A DNA stretch of 35,890 bases from an uncultured Clostridia bacterium (GTDB lineage: Bacteria; Bacillota; Clostridia; Christensenellales; UBA1242): assembly GCA_944372325.1 (NCBI GenBank), contig CALVYR010000009.1, positions 1 through 35,890 on the forward strand, read 5' to 3'. The notes beneath the pieces are model-generated. The model saw only the letters and a list, made by a program, of their open reading frames with translations. It did no database searches and was not told where the DNA came from. Positions 1 to 7,878 of this stretch are shown in pieces. Position numbers and translations under genes: made by a program. Each line of letters opens with the position of its first letter. The stretch's first letter is position 1.

Positions 1-155
1 TTAGGCGCTCTTTGCGTTATTAAAAATTGCCCTTTATCATTCTTGATCCAAGCATTGATTACTAGGTGAAATTCATCGTCTGAAAGACTTTCACCACGGC
101 ATATCTGTTTGCCAGTTTTTTCTTTTTTGCTATTGTATATATCCCAAATTTCCAT
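1..155 (-). CDS. NUDIX hydrolase, N-terminal part (runs off the window)
   Basis: Fifty-one codons are visible, beginning MEIWDIYNSKKEKTGKQI and continuing to FLITQRAP, where the window ends. The MEIWDIY...TGK...RGE...L...EFHLV opening followed by W-x-x-N-x-x-G-x-FLI-x-x-R is the usual start of the NUDIX subgroup that resembles isopentenyl-diphosphate isomerase and YfcD. The Nudix box itself lies outside the window, so the substrate cannot be judged. There is no Shine-Dalgarno sequence before the ATG; a near-consensus promoter ends 6 nt upstream of it, so the mRNA is probably leaderless. It is divergent from typA. Confidence 0.75.
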   Translation of the reverse strand, partial: MEIWDIYNSKKEKTGKQICRGESLSDDEFHLVINAWIKNDKGQFLITQRAP

Positions 156-161
156 AAAAAA

Positions 162-190
162 ATTATAACTTATTATAAAAATAATTGCAA
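162..190 (-). promoter_or_regulatory. Promoter of the NUDIX gene, leaderless arrangement
   Basis: On the minus strand, -35 TTGCAA (185-190), a 17-nt spacer, and a perfect -10 TATAAT (162-167), then six T residues and the ATG at 155. The expected transcription start falls on or next to the start codon. Confidence 0.75.
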
Positions 191-217
191 ACTTTTTATA
201 AAAATTTCTCTAAGCCC

Positions 218-247
218 TTGAATTTACTTACAAATTAGTGATATACT
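218..247 (+). promoter_or_regulatory. typA promoter
   Basis: TTGAAT (218-223), an 18-nt spacer and TATACT (242-247). The ATG at 270 is preceded by a GTGAGGAT ribosome binding site, so unlike its divergent neighbour this gene has a normal leader. Confidence 0.7.
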
Positions 248-269
248 TATTATTTGTGAGGATAAAATT

Positions 270-2108
270 ATGATTAACGAAAAGATAAGAAATGTAGCTA
301 TTATTGCCCATGTAGACCACGGCAAAACCAGTATAGTAAATGAAATGTTAAAACAGGGCAATGTTTTTAGGGAAAATCAAGTTGTAGAAGATAGAGTGAT
401 GGATAGCAACGCGCTTGAAAGAGAGCGTGGCATTACCATACTTTCAAAAAACGCAAGTTGCAACTTTAACGGCGTTAAAATAAATGTTGTAGACACTCCA
501 GGTCACGCAGATTTTGGCGGAGAAGTAGAAAGAGTTTTAAAAATGGTGGATGGCGTTCTTCTTGTTGTAGACGCCTATGAGGGCCCAATGCCTCAAACAA
601 GATTTGTGCTTGAAAAGGCATTAGAATTAAATTTAAAGGTTATAGTTGTTGTAAATAAAATAGACCGCCCTGACGCTAGAATTAGTGAGGTTAAAGATGA
701 AGTTCTAGAACTTTTAATGGACTTGAACGCTTCTGACGACCAGTTAGACGCTCCCTTTGTGTATTGCTCTGCGCGTGAAGGTGTGGCAAGCCTAGACACA
801 AGCGTAAAAGGCGAAAGCTTTAAACCTTTGTTTGAAACTATTTTAAAATATATTCCAGCGCCAGAGGGCGACCCTAATGCTCCACTACAGATGTTAGTAT
901 CTTCAGCAGAGCACAATGACTATGTAGGCAAACTTGGCGTTGGAAAAATTGAAGCTGGCGAAATGAAGGCAAATGACCAGATAATAGTTTGCAATTATCA
1001 TGATGAAAGCAAGCTTGTAAAGAGTAAAATTGTAACGCTGTTTACCTATGAAGGCTTAAAGCGCGTACCCGTTGAAAAAGCAACCATTGGCGATATAGTT
1101 TGCGTAGCTGGCGTGGAAGATATAATGATTGGCGACACAATCTGCGCGGTGGATCACCCTAACCCACTTGAATTTGTTAAAATTGCAGAGCCAAGTGTGG
1201 AGATGACCTTTTTAGTAAACAACAGCCCATTTGCTGGAAAAGAGGGTAAGTTTGTAACAAGCCGTCATCTTCGCGATAGACTCTATAAGGAAGCCGTGAA
1301 AGACCTTTCGCTTAGAGTGGCCGACACCTCTTCTACAGAAGCATTTACAGTTTGCGGGCGTGGTGAAATGCACCTTTCAATATTAATTGAAAATATGCGC
1401 CGAGATGGCTATGAATTCCAAGTAAGCCAACCAAGAGTTCGCTTTAAGGAAATAGACGGCAAAAAATGCGAACCTGTAGACAGGCTTACTATAGATGTTC
1501 CAGAAGAATTTGTTGGAACAATAATGAACAAAATCGGCACTAGAAAAGGTGAACTTATATCCATGAGCCCAAAGGGAAGCAGAATAAAGATGGAGTTCTA
1601 TATCCCAGAGCGCGCACTATTTGGGTTTAAATCTCAACTGCTCACAGACACCAAAGGTGAAGGCATAATGAGCTCGGTATTCCACGACTACGAGCCATAT
1701 AAAGGCGAAATAGCAAGGCGTGAATACGGCTCGCTTATAGCACACGAAACTGGCGAAGCTGTAACCTACGGCCTATTCTACGCGCAAGAGCGTGGCGACC
1801 TATTTATTACTGCAGGAACACCCGTTTATGCTGGAATGGTAGTAGGAAGAAATCCTAAAGGTGATGATATTGTAGTAAATGTTTGTAAGAAAAAACACTT
1901 AACGAACTGTCGTGCTTCTGGTAGCGATGATGCACTCCGCCTTATACCACCAATTCAGATGAGCCTAGAAGATTGTCTAGACTTCTTAGGTGATGATGAA
2001 TACTTAGAGGTTACGCCAAAGAGCGTACGCATAAGGAAGATAATATTAGACCACAACATGCGTCTCCGTGAGCGTGGCAAAATTCTCGCCGCACAGGGAA
2101 AGTTATAA
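270..2108 (+). CDS. typA: Ribosome-associated translational GTPase TypA/BipA
   Basis: 612 residues, full length for TypA/BipA. The translation-factor GTPase domain opens with G1 AHVDHGKTS, then the switch I region RERGITI, G3 DTPGHADF and G4 NKIDRPDA. EF-G-like beta-barrel and alpha/beta domains follow, then the TypA-specific C-terminal part (GTRKGELISMSPKG, GTPVYAGMVVGRN, KKKHLTNCRASGSDD). The family binds 70S ribosomes and is linked to stress and low-temperature growth and to 50S assembly. It is transcribed alone, with its own promoter and a hairpin after the stop. Confidence 0.97.
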   Translation: MINEKIRNVAIIAHVDHGKTSIVNEMLKQGNVFRENQVVEDRVMDSNALERERGITILSKNASCNFNGVKINVVDTPGHADFGGEVERVLKMVDGVLLVVDAYEGPMPQTRFVLEKALELNLKVIVVVNKIDRPDARISEVKDEVLELLMDLNASDDQLDAPFVYCSAREGVASLDTSVKGESFKPLFETILKYIPAPEGDPNAPLQMLVSSAEHNDYVGKLGVGKIEAGEMKANDQIIVCNYHDESKLVKSKIVTLFTYEGLKRVPVEKATIGDIVCVAGVEDIMIGDTICAVDHPNPLEFVKIAEPSVEMTFLVNNSPFAGKEGKFVTSRHLRDRLYKEAVKDLSLRVADTSSTEAFTVCGRGEMHLSILIENMRRDGYEFQVSQPRVRFKEIDGKKCEPVDRLTIDVPEEFVGTIMNKIGTRKGELISMSPKGSRIKMEFYIPERALFGFKSQLLTDTKGEGIMSSVFHDYEPYKGEIARREYGSLIAHETGEAVTYGLFYAQERGDLFITAGTPVYAGMVVGRNPKGDDIVVNVCKKKHLTNCRASGSDDALRLIPPIQMSLEDCLDFLGDDEYLEVTPKSVRIRKIILDHNMRLRERGKILAAQGKL

Positions 2109-2110
2109 AA

Positions 2111-2151
2111 TAACCGCATATTTATGAGAGTTCCCCATAAATGTGCGGTTA
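2111..2151 (+). terminator. Hairpin after typA
   Basis: TAACCGCA (2111-2118) pairs with TGCGGTTA (2144-2151). An inner stem TTTATG/CATAAA continues it after a 2-nt internal loop. The following tract is A/T-rich rather than a clean T run, so termination is likely but not certain. Confidence 0.6.
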
Positions 2152-2169
2152 ATTTATTTATATTAAAAT

Positions 2170-2349
2170 TTATTGAGCTATTTGACGCCAGTAGTAGTTG
2201 CAGTAGCCAGAAGTTTCCTTAAACCAAGTTGCGTTGACACCTGAATTTGATACATCAATAGTTGATACATTTCTTGTAAATGAGCTGTTGGAAGCTTTTT
2301 GCCAAACATAGCCTGCTTGAGTGTTAATTGTAAGATTTGTTGCTTGCAA
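2170..2349 (-). pseudogene. 3' remnant of a lost coding gene
   Basis: Reading the minus strand toward the TAA at 2170-2172, an open frame encodes about 57 plausible residues, ...ATNLTINTQAGYVWQKAS through GYCNYYWRQIAQ. There is no start codon. The frame enters the structured repeat beginning near 2340 and meets an in-frame TAG just inside it. It looks like the C-terminus of a secreted or surface protein (Thr/Asn/Ser-rich, Tyr/Trp-rich end) whose 5' part was removed or replaced when the repeat arrived. I cannot name the family. It is not homologous by eye to the LRR protein at 26.2-27.6 kb. Confidence 0.5.
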
Positions 2350-2723
2350 AGGTGAGCACGACGATGCCTAAAAAGCTCGGCAAAATGTGAGTGCTAGCGA
2401 ACTTGGTGCGATAGCACCTTAATTTTAGCTAGAATTAGCTAAAATTTATTTTGCCGAGCTTATTCTACCCCTCCCCCCCCCGCATGTCGTCGAGAATCGC
2501 TCCGCTAGGCGAGTTACTATTCGTAACTACGCTTATCGCTCCGCGTTCTCTCCTCTCCCCAAAAATCATTTTGATTTTCGGGGACCCCATACAAAAATGC
2601 TACTGTGCTTTTCTTTCATGCTATTTTTACATCCATTTTTGTAACTGCTGTACATTTGGGTAGAATGGGGTATCCAAAAAAATTTTGATACCCCATCCCC
2701 CTCCGCATTTTTGTCAAGCGAAA
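2340..2723. repeat. Structured dispersed repeat, copy 1 (long form with internal insert)
   Basis: It shares with 27782-27936 the start TTGCTTGCAA, the tract GGTGAGCACGACG..GCCTAAAA, a folded core and the tail CCGCATTTTTGTCAAGCGAAA. The core is closed by a perfect 14-bp stem (2373-2386 with 2448-2461). It encloses three hairpins: 2387-2402 (tandem G.A/A.G pairs, loop GCTA), 2405-2418 (GGTGC-GATA-GCACC) and 2421-2446 (11 bp, loop GAAT). A poly-C tract (2468-2481) follows. Compared with copy 2 about 223 bp are inserted (2486-2708), flanked by CCGCAT direct repeats. No intact gene is seen in 2109-2808. Confidence 0.75.
2486..2708. other. Insert module inside repeat copy 1
   Basis: This stretch is absent from copy 2 and is bordered by CCGCAT at 2480-2485 and 2703-2708. 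It is itself full of inverted repeats: GAGAA/TTCTC (2492-2496, 2546-2550) enclosing AGTTAC/GTAACT (512-517/523-528 after 2000); a CCCCAAAAATCA-type hairpin near 2557-2583; TACAAAAATG/CATTTTTGTA; and GGGGTATC/GATACCCC near 2667-2694. It has no convincing coding potential. Small open frames here read straight through the hairpins. Confidence 0.5.
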
Positions 2724-2737
2724 TTAAATTATTTAAT

Positions 2738-2764
2738 TAAAAAAGGCAATATTAAATTGCCTAA
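2738..2764 (-). terminator. Terminator of the cell-wall operon
   Basis: Minus strand: AGGCAAT (2762-2756), 5-nt loop, ATTGCCT (2750-2744), then a run of five or more T. It lies 45 nt past the ftsW stop. Confidence 0.8.
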
Positions 2765-2808
2765 AAAATTATTATTGATTTAATTTTATAAAATAATTTA
2801 TATAACAT

Positions 2809-3984
2809 TTATTTTACTCTAACTTTTCTATAAAATTTGTTTAATTTTTTATTTTCTATTACTGTAACTTCACCTATGTTTGAAATTTTACTTTGTTTGG
2901 ATATATTTAAACATAGCCCTATAGCACTCATAAACACAATTAAACTTGTTGAGCCTGCACTAATGAATGGAAGCGGTAACCCTGTAGGTGGAATACTGCC
3001 AGTTACTACGGCTATATTTAATATGGTCTGCACAGCTATCACGCTTGCAACGCCCGCCACAAAAAGCATGCCAAACCTTGTTTTTGCGCGTTTTGCTATT
3101 ATTATTAAACTCACTACAAGCACTATAAACACAAGCACTATGAACATAGCTCCAATAAAGCCAAGCTCCTCGCCTATTATGGAAAAGATAAAGTCGGACT
3201 CCGCAAAGGGAAGAAAGCTATATTTTTGCCTTGAATTGAAAAGTCCTACGCCAAAAAGTCCACCCGCGCCAAGACCGTATAAGCTTTGAATAAGCTGAAA
3301 ACCCTCCGCCTGAGGGGAAGCCCAGGGGTTTAAAAATGCCATAAGCCTTTTAACTCTGTAAGGTTCCATAAATATTAGTGCTGGAACGGCAAGCACACCA
3401 GGCACAGCTAGACAGGCAAAGTGCTTAAAGCTTATTCCACCTAAAAAAAGCATGATGATTAGCACGAGGCCTATACACATTGTTATGCTCATATTTGGCT
3501 CTAAAATTACAAGCCCACAAAACAAGCCCCCAACCAAAAGCGGAGGAATTAGCGTTTTAAATTTTTTAACCCTATCATAGTTCTCCGATAGGTGTACAGC
3601 ACAAAAAAACACAAGCACAAACTTTGCTATCTCGCTAGGTTGGATGCTAAAAAAGCCTAACCCTATCCAGCGCCTTGCGCCATAATTTTCTATTCCAATG
3701 CCAGGAATGAACACAAGCACAAGTAGCCCAGCGCTTACAATTACGGCAAGCCACTTAAAGCGCTTTAATTTTTCTGGGTTTATAAAGGTGCATACAAAAA
3801 GGCAGAGCGCGCCAAGTAGAACGCCTATAATTTGCTTGATAAGAAAGTGATATTCATTCCCTAGCCTACCAGCGGAATAGTAGCTTGCGCTATACACCAT
3901 TATGCAACCAAACACACTTAAAAATGCCACACACAAGATTACTACAATTTCAACTCCGCCTATCCAACACTTTTTACTTTTCAT
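2809..3984 (-). CDS. ftsW: SEDS-family peptidoglycan polymerase, FtsW-like
   Basis: 391 residues with about ten hydrophobic segments. SEDS hallmarks include MVYSASYYS near the start, GARRWI, FSIQPSEIAK, the PFAESDFIFSIIGEELGF loop with the functionally important Asp, and a late GLPLPFISAGSTSL. The last motif is usually LPFxSYGGSS, so it is slightly altered here. The protein acts in the membrane with a class B PBP to polymerise septal glycan. Position downstream of murD, overlapping it by 4 bp, favours FtsW over RodA. The basic tail of about 40 residues is cytoplasmic. Normally murG follows; here a terminator and a repeat follow. Confidence 0.9.
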   Translation of the reverse strand: MKSKKCWIGGVEIVVILCVAFLSVFGCIMVYSASYYSAGRLGNEYHFLIKQIIGVLLGALCLFVCTFINPEKLKRFKWLAVIVSAGLLVLVFIPGIGIENYGARRWIGLGFFSIQPSEIAKFVLVFFCAVHLSENYDRVKKFKTLIPPLLVGGLFCGLVILEPNMSITMCIGLVLIIMLFLGGISFKHFACLAVPGVLAVPALIFMEPYRVKRLMAFLNPWASPQAEGFQLIQSLYGLGAGGLFGVGLFNSRQKYSFLPFAESDFIFSIIGEELGFIGAMFIVLVFIVLVVSLIIIAKRAKTRFGMLFVAGVASVIAVQTILNIAVVTGSIPPTGLPLPFISAGSTSLIVFMSAIGLCLNISKQSKISNIGEVTVIENKKLNKFYRKVRVK

Positions 3985-5270
3985 CGCTCACCTGTTATAA
4001 TTTCGCTAACTAGCTTTTTAAAGTAATCTCCACGCTGTTTGTAACTACTAAACTCGTCAAAACTTGCGCAAGCTGGAGAAAGTAAAACAACGCTATTTGG
4101 CCCTGCAAATAGATACGCTCTATTTAGTGCGCTCTTTAAATTTTCTTCATAGGCAATGTATTCCGCCTTTGCACTTCTTAAAATTTCCAGTCCGCACTCG
4201 CCAAAGCACACCACAGCATAGAGTTTATTTTCAAAGATAGGAGAAAAATCTAAATTCTTACCCCGCCCGCCAAGCATTAAAACTATGTCTCTATCCTTAA
4301 AAGCAGTGAGTGCACAAAGCGTGCTAGAAATGTTTGTAGATTTACTATCATCCACAAACATGATGTTATCCATAACACCTGCAAGCTCTAATCTATGTTC
4401 AAGAGGCTTGAAATTAGAAATGGCCTTTGCTATAATGCTCGACTTAATATTCCCTAGTTTTGCAAGTGTAACCACTGCTAACACATTTTCTAAATTCTTT
4501 TCGCCAAGAAGTTTTATATCTGACCTTTTTAACACGCGCCTGCCCTTATAGCAGATAAACCCATCTTTTAAATATGCGCCATTTGTAACTCTGTTTTTAG
4601 AAAATAGTATGGCGTTATTAAAGCGCTTTGAAAGGTTATAGCAGATTTCATCATCGGCGTTAAAAACCTTAAACTTGGCTTGCTCAAGAAGTTTTAATTT
4701 AAGTGCTATGTAATTTTCCATGGTTTTGTGGCGATCTAAGTGGTCTGGTGCGAGATTCAAAAGCACACTTGCAAAGCTTTTCAGCTTGTCCGTGGTTTCC
4801 ATTTGAAAACTGCTGACCTCACACACCCCGTAGCCGTGCGAAAGTTTATTAATAACGCTTGTTGCTGGCGTGCCCACATTTCCAAAGAGTTCACACTTCT
4901 TTCCCGCCTGCAAAAAGATAGCGTGCAGAAGGTTTACACAGGTTGTCTTGCCATTTGTGCCAGTTACTGTAAAAAGCTTTGCTTTTAAGTTTTCTACGCC
5001 AAGCTCTAGCTCACTTTTAAGTTTTACGCCATTTTGTAAAAGAAATTTTAGTTTAGGTGAGTTTATATCCACGCCTGGGCTTATTACAGCAAAATCTAGT
5101 GTTTTAGGGTCTACTAGATTTAAGTTTTTTATGATTGTTGCATTTTCTATGAATTCGCCCTTATCATCGTACGCCTGAACGAGCGCTCCGCGCTCTGTTA
5201 AAAATTTTACTGCACTTTTTCCACTACTACCTAGCCCATAAACTAAAACTATCTTTTTATCGTATTTCAT
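3981..5270 (-). CDS. murD: UDP-N-acetylmuramoyl-L-alanine:D-glutamate ligase
   Basis: 429 residues, normal for MurD. The N-terminal Rossmann-like domain opens VLVYGLGSSGKSAVKFL. The central ATP-binding domain carries TGTNGKTTCVNLL and then NLAPDHLDRH. The C-terminal domain carries EHRLELAG, FVDDSKSTN and LLSPACASFDEF, all MurD signatures. It adds D-Glu to UDP-MurNAc-L-Ala in the cytoplasm. It touches mraY by one base and overlaps ftsW by 4 bp, so the genes are translationally coupled. Confidence 0.96.
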   Translation of the reverse strand: MKYDKKIVLVYGLGSSGKSAVKFLTERGALVQAYDDKGEFIENATIIKNLNLVDPKTLDFAVISPGVDINSPKLKFLLQNGVKLKSELELGVENLKAKLFTVTGTNGKTTCVNLLHAIFLQAGKKCELFGNVGTPATSVINKLSHGYGVCEVSSFQMETTDKLKSFASVLLNLAPDHLDRHKTMENYIALKLKLLEQAKFKVFNADDEICYNLSKRFNNAILFSKNRVTNGAYLKDGFICYKGRRVLKRSDIKLLGEKNLENVLAVVTLAKLGNIKSSIIAKAISNFKPLEHRLELAGVMDNIMFVDDSKSTNISSTLCALTAFKDRDIVLMLGGRGKNLDFSPIFENKLYAVVCFGECGLEILRSAKAEYIAYEENLKSALNRAYLFAGPNSVVLLSPACASFDEFSSYKQRGDYFKKLVSEIITGER

Positions 5271-6277
5271 TATACCCCCAAGGCAAATTTTACTCCTAGC
5301 ACAGTTAAAACAACTAAAAGCAAGGTTATAACTATATATACGATAACAATTTTATTTTCATGCATTCCTTTTTTCTCAAAGTGATGATGAAGCGGTGCCA
5401 TTAAAAATATTCTCTTTTTTGTTCTTTTGTAGTGTAAAACCTGAATTATATCGGAAAGCGCGGTTAGAACATAGACTAGCCCTATAATTGGAACATAGAG
5501 TATTAGCCTGGAAAGCACGGCAAGCCCTGCAATAAAACCGCCAAGAGCTAGCGAGCCAGTATCCCCCATAAACACGCACGCAGGATGCGCGTTTAACACT
5601 AAAAATACAAGTAGTGCGCCAAGCATACAGGCGCTAATTAAAATTAAATTGTTTTGTTCCGCAATTAAGTTTAGGGCTTGTCCTGAAAAAGCCATTTGAT
5701 GCAAATAAATCAAAGACATAAAACCAATAAGATAGATAAAGCTCACTCCGCCCGCCAAGCCATCTAAACCATCCAATAAATTTACACTATTAGTGATTGC
5801 TAAAAACACAAACACGCAAAAAGGTATATACGCCCAACCTAAATCTACAGTTATAGTAGTAAACGGCACGATTACGCTTGTCCCAACTAAGCTAGAATAG
5901 TAAGCAAAAAAGGCAATAAGCACGGCAAGTCCAACTTGTCCGATTATTTTTTGATAGGCGCGAAGCCCCATGTTTTGTTTGTACCTAACCTTTATGAAAT
6001 CGTCTAAAAAGCCAAGCACTCCAAAGCCAAGCATAGAGGCAAGAGAGATTATAGCTAAAGTTATATCATTTTTTAAAATGAAGATTGAAGAAATAATAGC
6101 GCCCAGTATAAAAATTATTCCTCCCATAGTTGGCGTACCCTGCTTGCTTTCATGCGCTTCCACATAGTGAAGAATGGTTTGAGAGGCATGAACCTTCTTT
6201 AAAATTTTCATAACGAGCGGACAAATTACACCCGCCACACCAAAGCTAATTAAAAAGGCTATCAAGATATCTGTCAT
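5270..6277 (-). CDS. mraY: Phospho-N-acetylmuramoyl-pentapeptide transferase
   Basis: 335 residues, about ten membrane segments. Typical motifs are GTPTMGGIIF, LDDFIKVRYKQNMGL, NSVNLLDGLDGLAGG and FMGDTGSLALGG (the Asp cluster of the active site), and the HHHFEKKG motif near the end. It transfers phospho-MurNAc-pentapeptide to undecaprenyl phosphate to make lipid I. Its start overlaps the murE stop by 4 bp. In most relatives murF sits between murE and mraY; it is absent here. Confidence 0.97.
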   Translation of the reverse strand: MTDILIAFLISFGVAGVICPLVMKILKKVHASQTILHYVEAHESKQGTPTMGGIIFILGAIISSIFILKNDITLAIISLASMLGFGVLGFLDDFIKVRYKQNMGLRAYQKIIGQVGLAVLIAFFAYYSSLVGTSVIVPFTTITVDLGWAYIPFCVFVFLAITNSVNLLDGLDGLAGGVSFIYLIGFMSLIYLHQMAFSGQALNLIAEQNNLILISACMLGALLVFLVLNAHPACVFMGDTGSLALGGFIAGLAVLSRLILYVPIIGLVYVLTALSDIIQVLHYKRTKKRIFLMAPLHHHFEKKGMHENKIVIVYIVITLLLVVLTVLGVKFALGV

Positions 6278-7698
6278 AATGCTTTTTCTATCTCCTCAAA
6301 ATCATTATATGGAGTTTTAACGCCGTTTATATCTTGATACAGCTCTCCACCCTTTCCAAGTATTGCCACAACTCCGCCGTCAGCAACTAGCCCTAGCGCA
6401 TATTTTATTGCCTCTCGCCTATCAACAATCTTAACATGATTAGTTTTTTTCATTCCCCTTTCAATATCGTCTAAAATTTTAGCTGGGTCTTCAAAGCGTG
6501 GGTTGTCACTGGTTAGCACTATGAAATTTGAATACTTTTCCGCAATATTTCCCATGATTGAGCGCTTGCCTGTATCACGATTTCCACCACAACCAAACAC
6601 GCATACTAGCCTTTCAAAATATACACCCTTTATTGTTTTAAGCACATTCTCCATACCATCTGGAGTGTGAGCAAAGTCTATTATTGCTGTGATGTTTGAA
6701 GAAATATTCATAACGCTAAATCTGCCAAGCGGAGCTTTTACTTTCTTTAGCGCTTTTATAATTACTCTTTCATTTATTCCTAGACTAAAACAAGTTGAGA
6801 TGCTATCTAAAAGGTTATACACATTAAATTCCCCAACTAAAGGGCATTCCACATTAAAGACATTATCAAAGGCATTAACCACAAATTTTGAACAAGTTAA
6901 GCTCTTTTCAACATCTAAAGCAAACACATCGGCAGGGTTATTTAAGCCATAGGTTATAGTTGGCACATCTATTTTTTTTAAGTTTCTTCTTACGCGCTCG
7001 TCGTCTATATTTACCACCGCAGTTTTTATATGCTTAGAATTTAAAAAACTAATTTTTGTATCCTCGTAGTGCTTCATGGTGTTAAAGAAATCTAAATGGT
7101 CTTGGGTTATATTTGTTATAACCCCAACCTCAAATTCAATTCCCTCTAACTTTTCTAAAAAGATAGCATGAGCTGATGCCTCCATTACAACATAGTCCAC
7201 ATTTCTATCCACCATCTTTTTAAAGAGCGCGTAAAGCTCAGTTGGGTCTGGCGTTGTTAGGGAACATTTATAGCTTCTGCCGTTTATGAATGCGCCCTGA
7301 GTGCCAACTACGCCCACTTTGTAGCCCGCCTCTTTTAAAATTTCACGAATTATAAAGGTTGAGGTGGTCTTACCGTTAGTTCCAGTTATGCCAATAAATT
7401 TTAATTTCTTTTCAGGATTTCCGTAAAATTTAGCACACATCTCACTGAGCGCTTTTCTGCTATCTTTTACAAGCACCTGAGGAATATTGACCTCCTGAAG
7501 CTTTTCCACAACTATAGCGCTAGCCCCAAGGCTTGATACCTCGCGCGCAAAATCGTGACCATCAAAATTTTCTCCCTTTATGCAAAAATATAAGCTACCC
7601 GCGTGAACCTCTACGCTTTTAAAGGTCAGCGAGGTTATTTCCACGCTATCATCCCCTACAATTTTTGCTTCCTTACTTAGTAAATCTTTTAATTTCAT
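6274..7698 (-). CDS. murE: UDP-MurNAc-tripeptide synthetase, meso-DAP type
   Basis: 474 residues. ATP-binding GITGTNGKTTSTFI, the TTPDP motif, DFAHTPDGMENVL and, at about residues 398-401, DNPR, the motif linked to meso-diaminopimelate (rather than lysine) selection. It therefore predicts DAP-type peptidoglycan. It is the first gene of the minus-strand operon. The start is supported by a GGAGAGA site on the minus strand just upstream. The divergent neighbour is the nucleoside kinase at 7879. Confidence 0.95.
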   Translation of the reverse strand: MKLKDLLSKEAKIVGDDSVEITSLTFKSVEVHAGSLYFCIKGENFDGHDFAREVSSLGASAIVVEKLQEVNIPQVLVKDSRKALSEMCAKFYGNPEKKLKFIGITGTNGKTTSTFIIREILKEAGYKVGVVGTQGAFINGRSYKCSLTTPDPTELYALFKKMVDRNVDYVVMEASAHAIFLEKLEGIEFEVGVITNITQDHLDFFNTMKHYEDTKISFLNSKHIKTAVVNIDDERVRRNLKKIDVPTITYGLNNPADVFALDVEKSLTCSKFVVNAFDNVFNVECPLVGEFNVYNLLDSISTCFSLGINERVIIKALKKVKAPLGRFSVMNISSNITAIIDFAHTPDGMENVLKTIKGVYFERLVCVFGCGGNRDTGKRSIMGNIAEKYSNFIVLTSDNPRFEDPAKILDDIERGMKKTNHVKIVDRREAIKYALGLVADGGVVAILGKGGELYQDINGVKTPYNDFEEIEKAL

Positions 7699-7827
7699 AA
7701 TCTCTCCACTTCATAATATTCCTATTTTTATTTTTGCGTCACAACACTATGCTTTTTTGAATATTTTAATATGACTAAAATTTTTTTATATGCACAAATT
7801 AAAAACAGACAAAAATTTACAAAAAGC

Positions 7828-7856
7828 TTGGCAAATAGCCTGTCTTGTGTTAAAAT
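7828..7856 (+). promoter_or_regulatory. Promoter of the nucleoside kinase gene
   Basis: TTGGCA (7828-7833), 17-nt spacer, TAAAAT (7851-7856), then AAAAGGA before the ATG at 7879. This places transcription inside the longer open frame and supports the 7879 start. Confidence 0.65.
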
Positions 7857-7878
7857 ACTTCTACTTAAAAGGAAATTT

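Noticed and set aside
2451..2663. A 70-codon open frame across the poly-C region
   Set aside because: It reads through the closing stem, poly-C run and several hairpins, has no ribosome binding site, and has an implausible Pro/Ser/Phe-rich composition.
2711..2720. TCAAG at the repeat tail as an IS200/IS605 right-end cleavage site
   Set aside because: A suggestive match of five bases only; no transposase or matching left end was found, so I do not claim it.
7771..7878. Longer start for the nucleoside kinase
   Set aside because: The extra 36 codons contain the promoter boxes and are not typical of the family; AAAAGGA stands before 7879.
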